DNA of 64,000 nt from Eubacteriaceae bacterium CHKCI004. Its GTDB lineage: Bacteria > Bacillota > Clostridia > Lachnospirales > Lachnospiraceae. The notes beneath the pieces were generated by a model. It searched no databases, was not told where the DNA came from, and saw only the letters and a program-made list of their open reading frames with translations. This document shows positions 52,732 through 60,861 of this stretch, piece after piece. A program made the translations under genes and the position numbers. The stretch covers positions 310,001-374,000 of the forward strand of contig FCNR01000063.1 in NCBI GenBank assembly GCA_900016875.1. The letters are read 5' to 3'. Each line of letters opens with the position of its first letter. The stretch's first letter is position 1.

Positions 52732-54291
52732 ATGTTTGTATGTAGAGATGATTATCCGGTGGCTGAAACAAAATATGGAAAGGTGAGGGGATTTTATCTG
52801 GATGGCTGCTTCACCTTTCAGGGGATTAAATACGCTGATGCCCGGCGTTTTCAAATGCCCGAAGAACCGGAATCCTGGGAAGGAATAAAGGACGCGCTGT
52901 CCTACGGATATGTGGCAGAGATTATGAAAAAGCCGGTGGCTAATAATGAGATCATGGTTCCGCATCAGTACTGGCCGTCGCGGGAAGACTGCCAATATTT
53001 GAATATCTGGACGACGAGTATGGACAAAACTGCGGCGAAACCAGTTATGGTATGGCTTCACGGGGGAGCTTTTGACGATGGTTCTTCTATTGAGCAGCTG
53101 GCTTATGATGGAAGAAACCTTTCCGTTCATGAGGATATAGTGGTGGTTTCTCTTAATCACCGGCTGAATATTCTTGGTTACTGGGATTTGTCAGAAGTTG
53201 ACGAAAGCTACTGGAACACGGGCAATCTTGGCAATGCAGACATTGTGGCGGCGCTTCGCTGGATTCAGGATAATATCGCAGCCTTTGGCGGCAGCCCGGA
53301 TAATGTCACTTTGTTCGGGCAGTCCGGCGGCGGCATGAAGGTTCTCACATTGATGCAGACGCCGGAAGCAAATACTCTGTTCCATAAGGGCATTGTACAA
53401 AGCGGTGTGGTAGCTGATATGTTTGATCAGGATAAGACGGTCAATCATGTGTTTGTGGAGAAGATGCGTGAAAAAGGACTGGCAGATAAAGGTACGCTGG
53501 AGAATATGCCTTATCGGCAGCTGGTGGAAGAATATACAAAGATTGAGAAAGAACTGGCAGAGGAAGGTTATGAAACTGCCCGCTGTCCGGTGAAAAATGA
53601 ATATTATCTGGGCAATCCTCTTGAGCACGGTTTCTGCGAGAGGGCCAAACAGATCCCGCTTATGGTAGGCAGTGTGTTTGGCGAGTTCGATTTTGATCAT
53701 GGTATTAACGGTAAATGGGAATATCCAGAGGAAAAGATTCAGCAGATGCTAAAAGAGCAGCTTGGAGAGGGAGCCTCAAAACTGGAAGCCTTATTCAGGG
53801 AAACATATCCGGACAAACATATCCTGGACTTGCTGTCGCTTGACAATTTTATCCGTTCACCGGAGATTGTGATCATCAAGGAGAGAGGCAAATCTGTGGA
53901 AAGCAAAACTTATTCGTATATGTTCACATATAATTTTGCTCTTGACGGCGGCAAGCCGGCATGGCATTGTTCGGAGATTCCGTTTGTATTCCATAATATC
54001 GAGAAAGTTCCGGTGTGCAACGATTCAAAAGAAGCAAAAATACTGGAACAGCAGATGAGTTCTGCGTGGGCTCAGTTCGCCCGCACCGGAGAACCGGAAC
54101 TGAAAGCCGGTGAAGATTCACCAGAGGCAATCTGTCCGGTATGGCCTGCGTGTACAGCCGATGAAGAAAATGTTATGATATTCGACAGAAAGTGCGAGGT
54201 TCGTGTAAACTACGATCATAAATTGATTGCGCTTCATGAACAATATTTTGACGGGGCTTCCCGGTTAAAGGCGGATAACGTCCAGCATTAA
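52732..54291 (+). CDS. Type-B carboxylesterase family protein
   Basis: The 519-residue alpha/beta hydrolase belongs to the carboxylesterase/lipase family, which cleaves esters of small alcohols. It carries the oxyanion-hole segment VWLHGGAFDDGSS, the nucleophile elbow GQSGGG with S198, and a C-terminal AWHCSEIPFVF where the catalytic His lies. EDCQYLNIW and GNLGNADIVAALRWIQDNI are family signatures. No signal peptide is seen, so it should be cytoplasmic. The start follows GGAGGGAG. The substrate is unknown. Confidence 0.92.
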   Translation: MFVCRDDYPVAETKYGKVRGFYLDGCFTFQGIKYADARRFQMPEEPESWEGIKDALSYGYVAEIMKKPVANNEIMVPHQYWPSREDCQYLNIWTTSMDKTAAKPVMVWLHGGAFDDGSSIEQLAYDGRNLSVHEDIVVVSLNHRLNILGYWDLSEVDESYWNTGNLGNADIVAALRWIQDNIAAFGGSPDNVTLFGQSGGGMKVLTLMQTPEANTLFHKGIVQSGVVADMFDQDKTVNHVFVEKMREKGLADKGTLENMPYRQLVEEYTKIEKELAEEGYETARCPVKNEYYLGNPLEHGFCERAKQIPLMVGSVFGEFDFDHGINGKWEYPEEKIQQMLKEQLGEGASKLEALFRETYPDKHILDLLSLDNFIRSPEIVIIKERGKSVESKTYSYMFTYNFALDGGKPAWHCSEIPFVFHNIEKVPVCNDSKEAKILEQQMSSAWAQFARTGEPELKAGEDSPEAICPVWPACTADEENVMIFDRKCEVRVNYDHKLIALHEQYFDGASRLKADNVQH

Positions 54292-54316
54292 TGTCTGTGT
54301 CTTGTTTGTTGGTTCG

Positions 54317-55159
54317 TCATACAGAGTGGAATCCTTTTCCGATGATTTCGCTGGTATTGGAGATGAGCAGAAAAGCATCTGGGGAATTCCTTTTTATGTA
54401 ATTACGAAGTTTCACAGCTTCCACCCGGTTTAAAGCGGTCATGATGATGTAATTGCTTTTACCGGTGAAGGCGCCCTTTGCATTAACGATTGTTGCGCCC
54501 CTGTGGAGGCTGTGTTCAATATAGTCACAAATAGGTTCCGGATCAGAACAGACGATATTAAAATATTTGGACAGGTTCAGGCTCTCGATAAATCCATCGA
54601 TCATGAAAGAGCGTACTGCCAGTCCCACGAAGGAATAAAGACCTGTTTTGATGTCGAAAACAAAACAGCCGGCAAGAGTGATAAAGAAGTCCGAGGCCAT
54701 CAGGGCGCTTCCTATATCAAAGCTGGTGTTCTTTTTAACAATCATGGCAATGACATCCGTTCCGCCGCTTGATGCGCCCAGATTAAACAGGACGGCGGAT
54801 CCCAGAGACGGGAGAGCGATAGCGAACATAAGCTCCAGCATCGGTTCGTCGGTCAACGGAGCCGTCATAGGGTAAATTCGTTCCAGAGCCGACAGAGCGA
54901 CGGACAGCAGTATGGTACAGTATGCTGTTTTGGCGGCGAATTCTTTTCCGAGTACGACCAGTCCCAGCAGCAATAAAAAAATGTTTGCCAAAAAAGAGAA
55001 ATCACTGGCAGAAATCAGACCTGTCTTTGCAACTAAAACAGCCAGACCGGTAATACCGCCAAAAGTAAAGTTGTTGCTGAACTTAAAGAAGTATATACCG
55101 ACAGCCATGAGAAGAGTGCTCAGTGTCAGCAGCGTAAAATATTTCATCTTCAGCTTCAT
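54317..55159 (-). CDS. YitT family membrane protein
   Basis: The 280-residue protein has five or six membrane segments in its first 200 residues (DUF161 part), then a C-terminal cytoplasmic DUF2179 domain (about 205-280: CDYIEHSLHRGATIVNAKGAFTGK, SNYIIMTALNRVEAVKLRNYI). GSAVLFNLGASSGGTDVIAMIV is typical. Transport activity has been proposed for the family but ligands are unknown. The ATG follows AAGGAGA. It is convergent with the carboxylesterase. Confidence 0.9.
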   Translation of the reverse strand: MKLKMKYFTLLTLSTLLMAVGIYFFKFSNNFTFGGITGLAVLVAKTGLISASDFSFLANIFLLLLGLVVLGKEFAAKTAYCTILLSVALSALERIYPMTAPLTDEPMLELMFAIALPSLGSAVLFNLGASSGGTDVIAMIVKKNTSFDIGSALMASDFFITLAGCFVFDIKTGLYSFVGLAVRSFMIDGFIESLNLSKYFNIVCSDPEPICDYIEHSLHRGATIVNAKGAFTGKSNYIIMTALNRVEAVKLRNYIKRNSPDAFLLISNTSEIIGKGFHSV

Positions 55160-55368
55160 GGTGTTCTCCTTAAAAAAATAAAAATATTAGCTATATCTGC
55201 TGTATCATGCAAAAAATTTTGTAAAAAAAGTAAATAATTTTATGCATGCTCATTGTACATCCTGTGGTTATCACACGTCAATGGGCATCTTATATAAAAA
55301 AATACAGGAATAAAATAATGACAGGTGAATTTGATGGGAGAGGAAAAAGAAACGCCGCTTTCTGAGAA

Positions 55369-55398
55369 GCAAAAAAATAGACCAGTCAACGACTGGTC
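55369..55398 (-). terminator. Terminator after the DUF3800 gene
   Basis: GACCAGTC (55380-55387) and GACTGGTC (55391-55398) form an 8-bp stem with a 3-nt loop; read on the minus strand TATTTTTTTGC follows. It closes the LacI-DUF3800 operon. The rest of the 334-nt gap (55160-55493) holds no convincing gene; the YitT promoter must lie near 55180-55260 but is not clear. Confidence 0.8.
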
Positions 55399-55493
55399 GT
55401 ACTCTTTTCTTCAATTGCCTGGGAGCGATGCCAACACATGACATTTACCTAGAAAACGGCGCTGGAACAGGACTTACTGTTGTTATAATCATA

Positions 55494-56249
55494 TTAACAC
55501 AGCGACTCGGGAATGTCAATGCATTTTTTTCTGTCCGCAGGCGGAAAATCAAAAATGTACCGAAGCATTCCGGCTTTGCGGAGCATTCCAAGTTCTTTTG
55601 CATATTGACCGGTCTGTTCCTGAGAATAGAGAAGATTGGCAAAGATATCCGCAACTTGTATCAGACGGTTTTCCGCGGAATCAAAATAGGCGACGCTGAA
55701 CCGCCCGCGGGCGGAGCCTCCGACGACCAGTTCTGTATTCAGATAATTTTCCAGAAAATGCCGCGCTTCCTTTTTTTCATTTCTTTCATCAAGCTGCAGA
55801 TGACAATCTTCATCGGGCAACAGTCCGGCGGTGATAAAATGTTCCAGAGCAAGCCGGACGGAGTAGTTAAAAATGCGGGCGCTGTTGTCAAATAAATGTT
55901 CCTGCAGTTCATGGTTGGCAATTCTTATGTAGTAGATTTCAAAATATCTGCTGCGGGTGAAATAATCTACGAACCGAAGCTTCATATCACGGTCGAATTG
56001 TACGCCTTTCAGTTCCCGGAACTTCCCGTTGCGAAACATTTTTCCTCCGGTCTTTAATATTTTTCCGGTGTGCGGTTCGGTTTTATCCTGATCCAGCTCC
56101 AAAAGGCGGGCATAATTGGCGGACACAAATCGTTTAAACGATTTGGAAAGCTTGTCAATATCCAGTACATGTATCATCGCGATGATAAAGTGATGATTGG
56201 GCAGGGCGTGCCGGTCGATGGAGCCGGATTCGTCAATATAAATATTCAT
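55494..56249 (-). CDS. DUF3800 domain protein
   Basis: The 251-residue protein opens with MNIYIDESGSIDRHALPNHH, the hallmark of DUF3800, a family predicted to have an RNase H-like fold; D6 and E7 are candidate metal ligands. Further acidic points are LQLDERNEKKEA and IQVADIFANLLY. DUF3800 proteins are often found in mobile or defence settings and their function is mostly unknown. The gene lies 11 nt after the LacI-type gene on the same strand and probably shares its message. The start has GAGGT upstream. Confidence 0.88.
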   Translation of the reverse strand: MNIYIDESGSIDRHALPNHHFIIAMIHVLDIDKLSKSFKRFVSANYARLLELDQDKTEPHTGKILKTGGKMFRNGKFRELKGVQFDRDMKLRFVDYFTRSRYFEIYYIRIANHELQEHLFDNSARIFNYSVRLALEHFITAGLLPDEDCHLQLDERNEKKEARHFLENYLNTELVVGGSARGRFSVAYFDSAENRLIQVADIFANLLYSQEQTGQYAKELGMLRKAGMLRYIFDFPPADRKKCIDIPESLC

Positions 56250-56260
56250 GAGTACCTCTT

Positions 56261-57286
56261 TTATCGGGGCGCCTTAGGCGGCGCACAGCTTTGCCGCTCG
56301 ATCATAAAATGCGGCACAATGATTTTGGTGGCCAGCAGTCCCGGATTTTCGATATGGTTGATCATCTGTGAGGCTGCTTCAATGCCAAGCTGGCGGGAGT
56401 TGATGTCGATGGACGTCAGCTGTGGAGAAGACAGCTTGGAAAAAAGAGAGTTATTGAAGGAGATAATAGATAAATCCTCCGGAATCTGAAGATGAAGCTC
56501 GAACGCCGTCTTTTCCAGAACCATGGCAAGAATATCGTCGCTGACAAGCACTGCGGTGGGGCGGTCTTCACGGGAAAGAAAGCGAAGAAGTCTGTCAGTC
56601 TTATTTTTTGGAACCTGCGGCATCTCCAGATAGTAGTTTTCCTGAAAAGGAACATTATTTTCTGCCAGAGCAAGCATATATCCAGCTTTGCGGTCGGCAG
56701 AAAAAATACGTTTTAAATCTGTGCCGACATAGCCGATCTTCCGGTGTCCCAATTTATACAGGTGATTGACGGCTTCCCTTGCCGCAAGGATATTGTCGTT
56801 ATCAATGCAGATGGTCTCGCCCGGATACTGGGAAGCTTTGCCGATCTGTACAAAAAGAATACCATTTTCGTATAAATAATCAATAATTGGATCCTGTTCG
56901 TTGGAGTAAAGTAAAATAATGCCGTCCAGGTGATTTTCTTTGACCATACTTCGGATGGCGGAAAGAAGCTCTTCGTTGGAAGAACCGGTAATCAGAGTAG
57001 TGAAATACTGCTTCTGGTTGCAGAAGAGACTGATGCCGCGCATGGTTTCCAGAAAAAATGCATTTTCATAGGTATCGTCTTCGGAAACAGGGAGAACAAT
57101 ACCTATGGTTTTGTTGTTCTGCATGGACAGCCCGGTATTGCCTGGCTCGTAGCCCAGCTGCTGCATGGCTTTGCGGACTCGTTCTTTTGTCTGGGCACTG
57201 ATAGAAGGATGATCGGAACAGGTACGGGACACGGTTGACGGAGAGACGCCGGCGAGCTTTGCAACTTCCTTTATGGTAACGTTCAT
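56261..57286 (-). CDS. malR: LacI-family repressor, probably MalR of the maltose module
   Basis: The 341-residue protein has an N-terminal LacI HTH (MNVTIKEVAKLAGVSPSTVS, hinge VRKAMQQLGYEP) and a periplasmic-binding-type ligand domain (TIGIVLPVSE, HRKIGYVGTDL, PTAVLVSDDILAM, SIDINSRQLG). Its start is 295 nt from the divergent PTS permease, and the gap contains repeated motifs suited to operators. Given the PTS, MapP-like and MalQ genes, a maltose-responsive repressor is inferred; the symbol is tentative. The ATG at 57286 follows AGGAGG. Confidence 0.85.
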   Translation of the reverse strand: MNVTIKEVAKLAGVSPSTVSRTCSDHPSISAQTKERVRKAMQQLGYEPGNTGLSMQNNKTIGIVLPVSEDDTYENAFFLETMRGISLFCNQKQYFTTLITGSSNEELLSAIRSMVKENHLDGIILLYSNEQDPIIDYLYENGILFVQIGKASQYPGETICIDNDNILAAREAVNHLYKLGHRKIGYVGTDLKRIFSADRKAGYMLALAENNVPFQENYYLEMPQVPKNKTDRLLRFLSREDRPTAVLVSDDILAMVLEKTAFELHLQIPEDLSIISFNNSLFSKLSSPQLTSIDINSRQLGIEAASQMINHIENPGLLATKIIVPHFMIERQSCAPPKAPR

Positions 57287-57360
57287 AAATGCCTCCTGTA
57301 TTATGATTATCTTTATAGGATTGATTATAAAAAAAACAAAAGAAAATGTCAATAAAGTGG

Positions 57361-57551
57361 TTTGCGTAATATTTGCACAGAATTTGCGTAAAAAATAGGC
57401 GTTGGATATTTTGAATAAAAATGCTTATTATTTTTTGTGAAAAACACAGAATCTGTGAAAATTGCGAAAAATGTAATTGCAAAATATAGGTTTGTGGAGT
57501 ATATTTAATGCAACAAAAGCGCAAAAACAACGCAAACATAATGCAACAAAA
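57361..57551. promoter_or_regulatory. Repeated motifs between malR and the PTS gene (candidate operators)
   Basis: TTTGCGTAA occurs at 57361-57369 and 57383-57391, 22 nt apart; its half-site reappears inverted as AACGCAAA near 57529-57536. TAATGCAACAAAA occurs at 57506-57518 and 57539-57551, 33 nt apart, straddling the predicted start site. Spacings of about two and three helical turns fit cooperative repressor binding. No classic MalR or CcpA (cre) palindrome was found. Confidence 0.5.
57477..57505 (+). promoter_or_regulatory. Promoter of the PTS gene
   Basis: TTGCAA (57477-57482) and TATATT (57500-57505) are 17 nt apart. The start site would lie in the first 13-nt repeat copy. Confidence 0.65.
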
Positions 57552-57580
57552 AGCTTTGTAAACAAAATGGAGGAAAGAAA

Positions 57581-59812
57581 ATGAAAAAAATGACGATTTT
57601 AGCTCCGGTAAAAGGAAAAGTCATTCCTCTGGAGCGGGTTCCGGATGAAGTGTTTGCACAAAAAGTCCTGGGGGATGGCGTGGCAATTATTCCGGAAGAA
57701 GGAAAAATTTACAGTCCGGTGGATGGAACCATCACAACGATCACGGATTCTCTGCATGCCTATGGTTTTGAAACTGAGGACGGTATCCAGATGATTGTAC
57801 ATTTTGGTCTGGAGACAGTGAACCTGAAGGGTAAAGGCTTTGTTTCAAAAGTGAAAGTCGGCGATAAAGTAAAAGCCGGAGACCTGGTGGCAGAGGTAGA
57901 TCTGGATTACCTGAAAAACAATCATGTGGAAACCATCACGCCAGTGATTGTCTGCGGCGGGGTGGAATACGATGAACTCATGTTTCAGTATGGCGAAACA
58001 AATGCAAAAGAAGTATTGATCCGTTCAAAAGAGCCGCAGGCGCCGCCGGAGGCTGAAAAAGAAAAAATTGCCCTGTCTGCTGAAGGTAACCAGAAGGGCG
58101 GCAGCAGTAACGTGGTAAAAGAAAATAAAGAAGTGGCAAAGGAAACAAAAAAAAGAGCGAAGAAAGATGGAAATAAGAAAAAGTTTCCTATTAATTTCGA
58201 CTTTCTGCAGAAACTTGGAAAAGTGCTGATGACCGTCATTGCCGTTATGCCGGCGGCAGGTCTTATGATCAGTATTGGTAACCTGATTGTTATTGTCGGA
58301 GGAGATATTTCTGTTGTAAATACCATTGGTACTACGGTGGCAGAAATCGGATGGGCAATCATTAACAACCTGCATATTCTTTTTGCTGCAGCCATCGGTG
58401 GTTCGTGGGCAAAAGAGCGGGCAGGCGGAGCTTTTGCTGCGGTTATTGCCTTCTGTCTGATCAATGTAATCACCGGTGCGGTTTTGGGTGTATCCAGCGA
58501 TATGCTGGCAGATCCTGCGGCTGTGACTCATACATTATTTGGACAGGAAATTTTAGTAGCTGATTACTTTGTTGATATTTTAGGAAAACCGGCTTTAAAT
58601 ATGGGCGTGTTTGTAGGTATTATCTCCGGTTTTGTTGGCGCTAACGCCTATAATAAATATTACAACTTCCGTAAGCTGCCGGATGCGCTTTCCTTCTTTA
58701 ACGGAAAACGTTTCGTGCCGCTGGTTGTTGTTTTCTATTCCGCAGTGACAGCCATTATTTTAAGTATTATCTGGCCGGTTGTACAGACAGGAATCAATAA
58801 CTTTGGTATCTGGATCGCCAATTCTTCCGATACCTCCCCGATTCTTGCTCCGTTTGTATACGGAACGCTGGAAAGACTTCTGCTTCCGTTCGGCCTTCAT
58901 CATATGCTGACTATACCGATGAACTATACTTCATTTGGGGGTACTTATACTATTCTCACAGGAGCCAATGCCGGAACACAGGTATTTGGACAGGATCCGC
59001 TGTGGCTCGCATGGGTCACTGATCTGATCAATTTGAAAGACGCCGGCGATATGGCGGCTTACCAGAACCTTTTAACAACGGTAACTCCTGCTCGTTTCAA
59101 AGTGGGACAGATGATTGGTGCGACAGGACTTCTTCTTGGTATCGCACTGGCTATGTTCAGAAGAGTGGAACCGGACAGAAAGAAACAATATAAATCCATC
59201 TTTTTCTCCACCGTCGCCGCTGTATTCCTGACTGGTGTTACGGAACCTTTGGAGTTCATGTTCATGTTTGCGGCGCTGCCGTTGTATGTGATTTATGCAG
59301 TGTTACAGGGATGTGCTTTTGCGATGGCAGGAATTATCGATCTGAGACTTCATTCCTTTGGTAATCTGGAGTTCTTCACAAGAATTCCGATGTCCATAAA
59401 GGCGGGGCTTGGAGGAGATATCATCCACTTTATCATCTGTGTGGTAGCGTTCTTTATCATTGGTTATTTTGTCGCTTACTTTATGATTGGCAAATTTAAA
59501 TATGCGACGCCGGGACGTCTTGGAAATTACATGGAAGAAGAGGAAGAAGAAGGCGGAAAAGCGGCCGCCGGACAGGGAAGCGAGAAAGCAGAGAGGATTA
59601 TCGCGCTCCTGGGTGGCAGAGAAAATATCACCCTCGTGGATGCCTGTATGACAAGACTTCGTGTGACCGTCAAAGATGTGGATAAAGTAGCGGAACTTCC
59701 GGAATGGAAAGCGGAGGGAGCCATGGGTCTGATCAAGAAAGACAACGGTATCCAGGCTGTCTACGGACCAAAAGCCGATGTTTTGAAATCTGACATTAAC
59801 GATATTTTATAA
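57581..59812 (+). CDS. malT: PTS glucose/maltose-type permease, domain order EIIA-EIIC-EIIB
   Basis: The 743-residue protein phosphorylates a sugar during import. The N-terminal EIIA (about 1-150) has DSLHAYGF (H59) and MIVHFGLETV with the active His H74. A Lys/Glu-rich linker of about 50 residues follows. The EIIC membrane domain (about 205-645, some ten segments) has FGLHHMLTIPMNYT and TGVTEPLEFMFMF. EIIB is C-terminal with C689 in LVDACMTRLRVTVKD. Most relatives run C-B-A, so A-C-B is unusual. Maltose specificity is inferred from the LacI, MapP-like and MalQ neighbours; glucose-type sugars are possible. Confidence 0.88.
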   Translation: MKKMTILAPVKGKVIPLERVPDEVFAQKVLGDGVAIIPEEGKIYSPVDGTITTITDSLHAYGFETEDGIQMIVHFGLETVNLKGKGFVSKVKVGDKVKAGDLVAEVDLDYLKNNHVETITPVIVCGGVEYDELMFQYGETNAKEVLIRSKEPQAPPEAEKEKIALSAEGNQKGGSSNVVKENKEVAKETKKRAKKDGNKKKFPINFDFLQKLGKVLMTVIAVMPAAGLMISIGNLIVIVGGDISVVNTIGTTVAEIGWAIINNLHILFAAAIGGSWAKERAGGAFAAVIAFCLINVITGAVLGVSSDMLADPAAVTHTLFGQEILVADYFVDILGKPALNMGVFVGIISGFVGANAYNKYYNFRKLPDALSFFNGKRFVPLVVVFYSAVTAIILSIIWPVVQTGINNFGIWIANSSDTSPILAPFVYGTLERLLLPFGLHHMLTIPMNYTSFGGTYTILTGANAGTQVFGQDPLWLAWVTDLINLKDAGDMAAYQNLLTTVTPARFKVGQMIGATGLLLGIALAMFRRVEPDRKKQYKSIFFSTVAAVFLTGVTEPLEFMFMFAALPLYVIYAVLQGCAFAMAGIIDLRLHSFGNLEFFTRIPMSIKAGLGGDIIHFIICVVAFFIIGYFVAYFMIGKFKYATPGRLGNYMEEEEEEGGKAAAGQGSEKAERIIALLGGRENITLVDACMTRLRVTVKDVDKVAELPEWKAEGAMGLIKKDNGIQAVYGPKADVLKSDINDIL

Positions 59813-59897
59813 CCGTTCCATTGATATTGCCATATTCCGGCGGGAGTGTTATGCTGTAATTTATTGAAAGAAATCAATCATAGCAGGAGTGTGAAAA

Positions 59898-60845
59898 ATG
59901 ATAATACTAACTTTAAATATGAACAGCCATGCCCGTGATTTCAGGCGGGAAGAGCTTGATAAAACCATACATTTCCTGGCAGAGTACATGCGGAAGAATC
60001 AGGTGGATATCGCGGCGCTGCAGGAGTGCGGGCAAACCTCTGAAGCGGCGCATTGGCAGGGGGAGATCCCTGCAGGATATCATCCCTGTAATAGCGGCAT
60101 TGCACTGAAAGAAGATAATGCGGCCAGCCTTCTTGCCGGAGTCCTTGCCGAAGCCGGGCAACCCTATCACTGGACCTGGGGCGGGATCAAACAGGGATAT
60201 GGAAAATATGATGAGGGACTTGCAATCTTCAGCCGTCGTCCGATCCGGGAAACCGATTTTTTTACAGTTTCCCGGCAGGATTCCTTTGATAACTGGAAAA
60301 CCCGCAAAGTACTTGGGGTGTCAGTGAAACTTCAGAAACATATTTATTGGTTTTATGATGTACATCTGGGATGGTGGCAGGACGAGGAGGAGCCTTTCCG
60401 GGAGCAGATGCAGCGGCTGCAGGAGCATATTTTCTGTACAGAGCCTGCGAAGAATTCTGTATTCCCGCCCGGACTGTATTCCTGCAAGATTGATTACCGG
60501 ACTTCCGACAGCGACGATGTGCTGCCGGAAAAAAAGCCCTGTGTTCTGCTCATGGGAGACTTTAACAGTCCGGCTCATGTGCACGGAGAAGGGTATTCTA
60601 TGGTAAAAGATCTCGGGTGGAAAGATACCTGGGAGATTGCGGAGACAAAAGACGATGGAATCACAGTGCCGGGCGCCATCGACGGCTGGGAAAATGAGAA
60701 GACCAGAGGAATGAGAATTGATTACATCTGGACCGACGGGGAGATGCGTGTACTCTCTTCGAAGGTTGTCTTTTCCGGAGGAGAAGAACCGGTAATATCT
60801 GATCATTTTGGGGTAGCGGTTGAAATAGAAGAATATGATTCGTAA
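59898..60845 (+). CDS. mapP: Endonuclease/exonuclease/phosphatase-fold protein, probable maltose 6'-phosphate phosphatase
   Basis: The 315-residue protein has the EEP fold: LTLNMNSHARD, the metal Glu in DIAALQECGQ, MGDFNSP and the C-terminal SDHFGVAVEIE. In enterococci MapP, an EEP member, dephosphorylates intracellular maltose 6'-phosphate delivered by a PTS and is encoded beside it. The same arrangement is seen here, 85 nt after the PTS gene and just before malQ. DNA-repair roles are less likely in this setting. The ATG follows AGGAG. Confidence 0.82.
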   Translation: MIILTLNMNSHARDFRREELDKTIHFLAEYMRKNQVDIAALQECGQTSEAAHWQGEIPAGYHPCNSGIALKEDNAASLLAGVLAEAGQPYHWTWGGIKQGYGKYDEGLAIFSRRPIRETDFFTVSRQDSFDNWKTRKVLGVSVKLQKHIYWFYDVHLGWWQDEEEPFREQMQRLQEHIFCTEPAKNSVFPPGLYSCKIDYRTSDSDDVLPEKKPCVLLMGDFNSPAHVHGEGYSMVKDLGWKDTWEIAETKDDGITVPGAIDGWENEKTRGMRIDYIWTDGEMRVLSSKVVFSGGEEPVISDHFGVAVEIEEYDS

Positions 60846-60861
60846 TAAGGAGGAATCTGTC

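Noticed and set aside
55334-55441. Small plus-strand reading frame of 35 codons between yitT and the DUF3800 gene
   Set aside because: It runs through the minus-strand terminator hairpin at 55369-55398 and resembles no known protein, so it is most likely chance.
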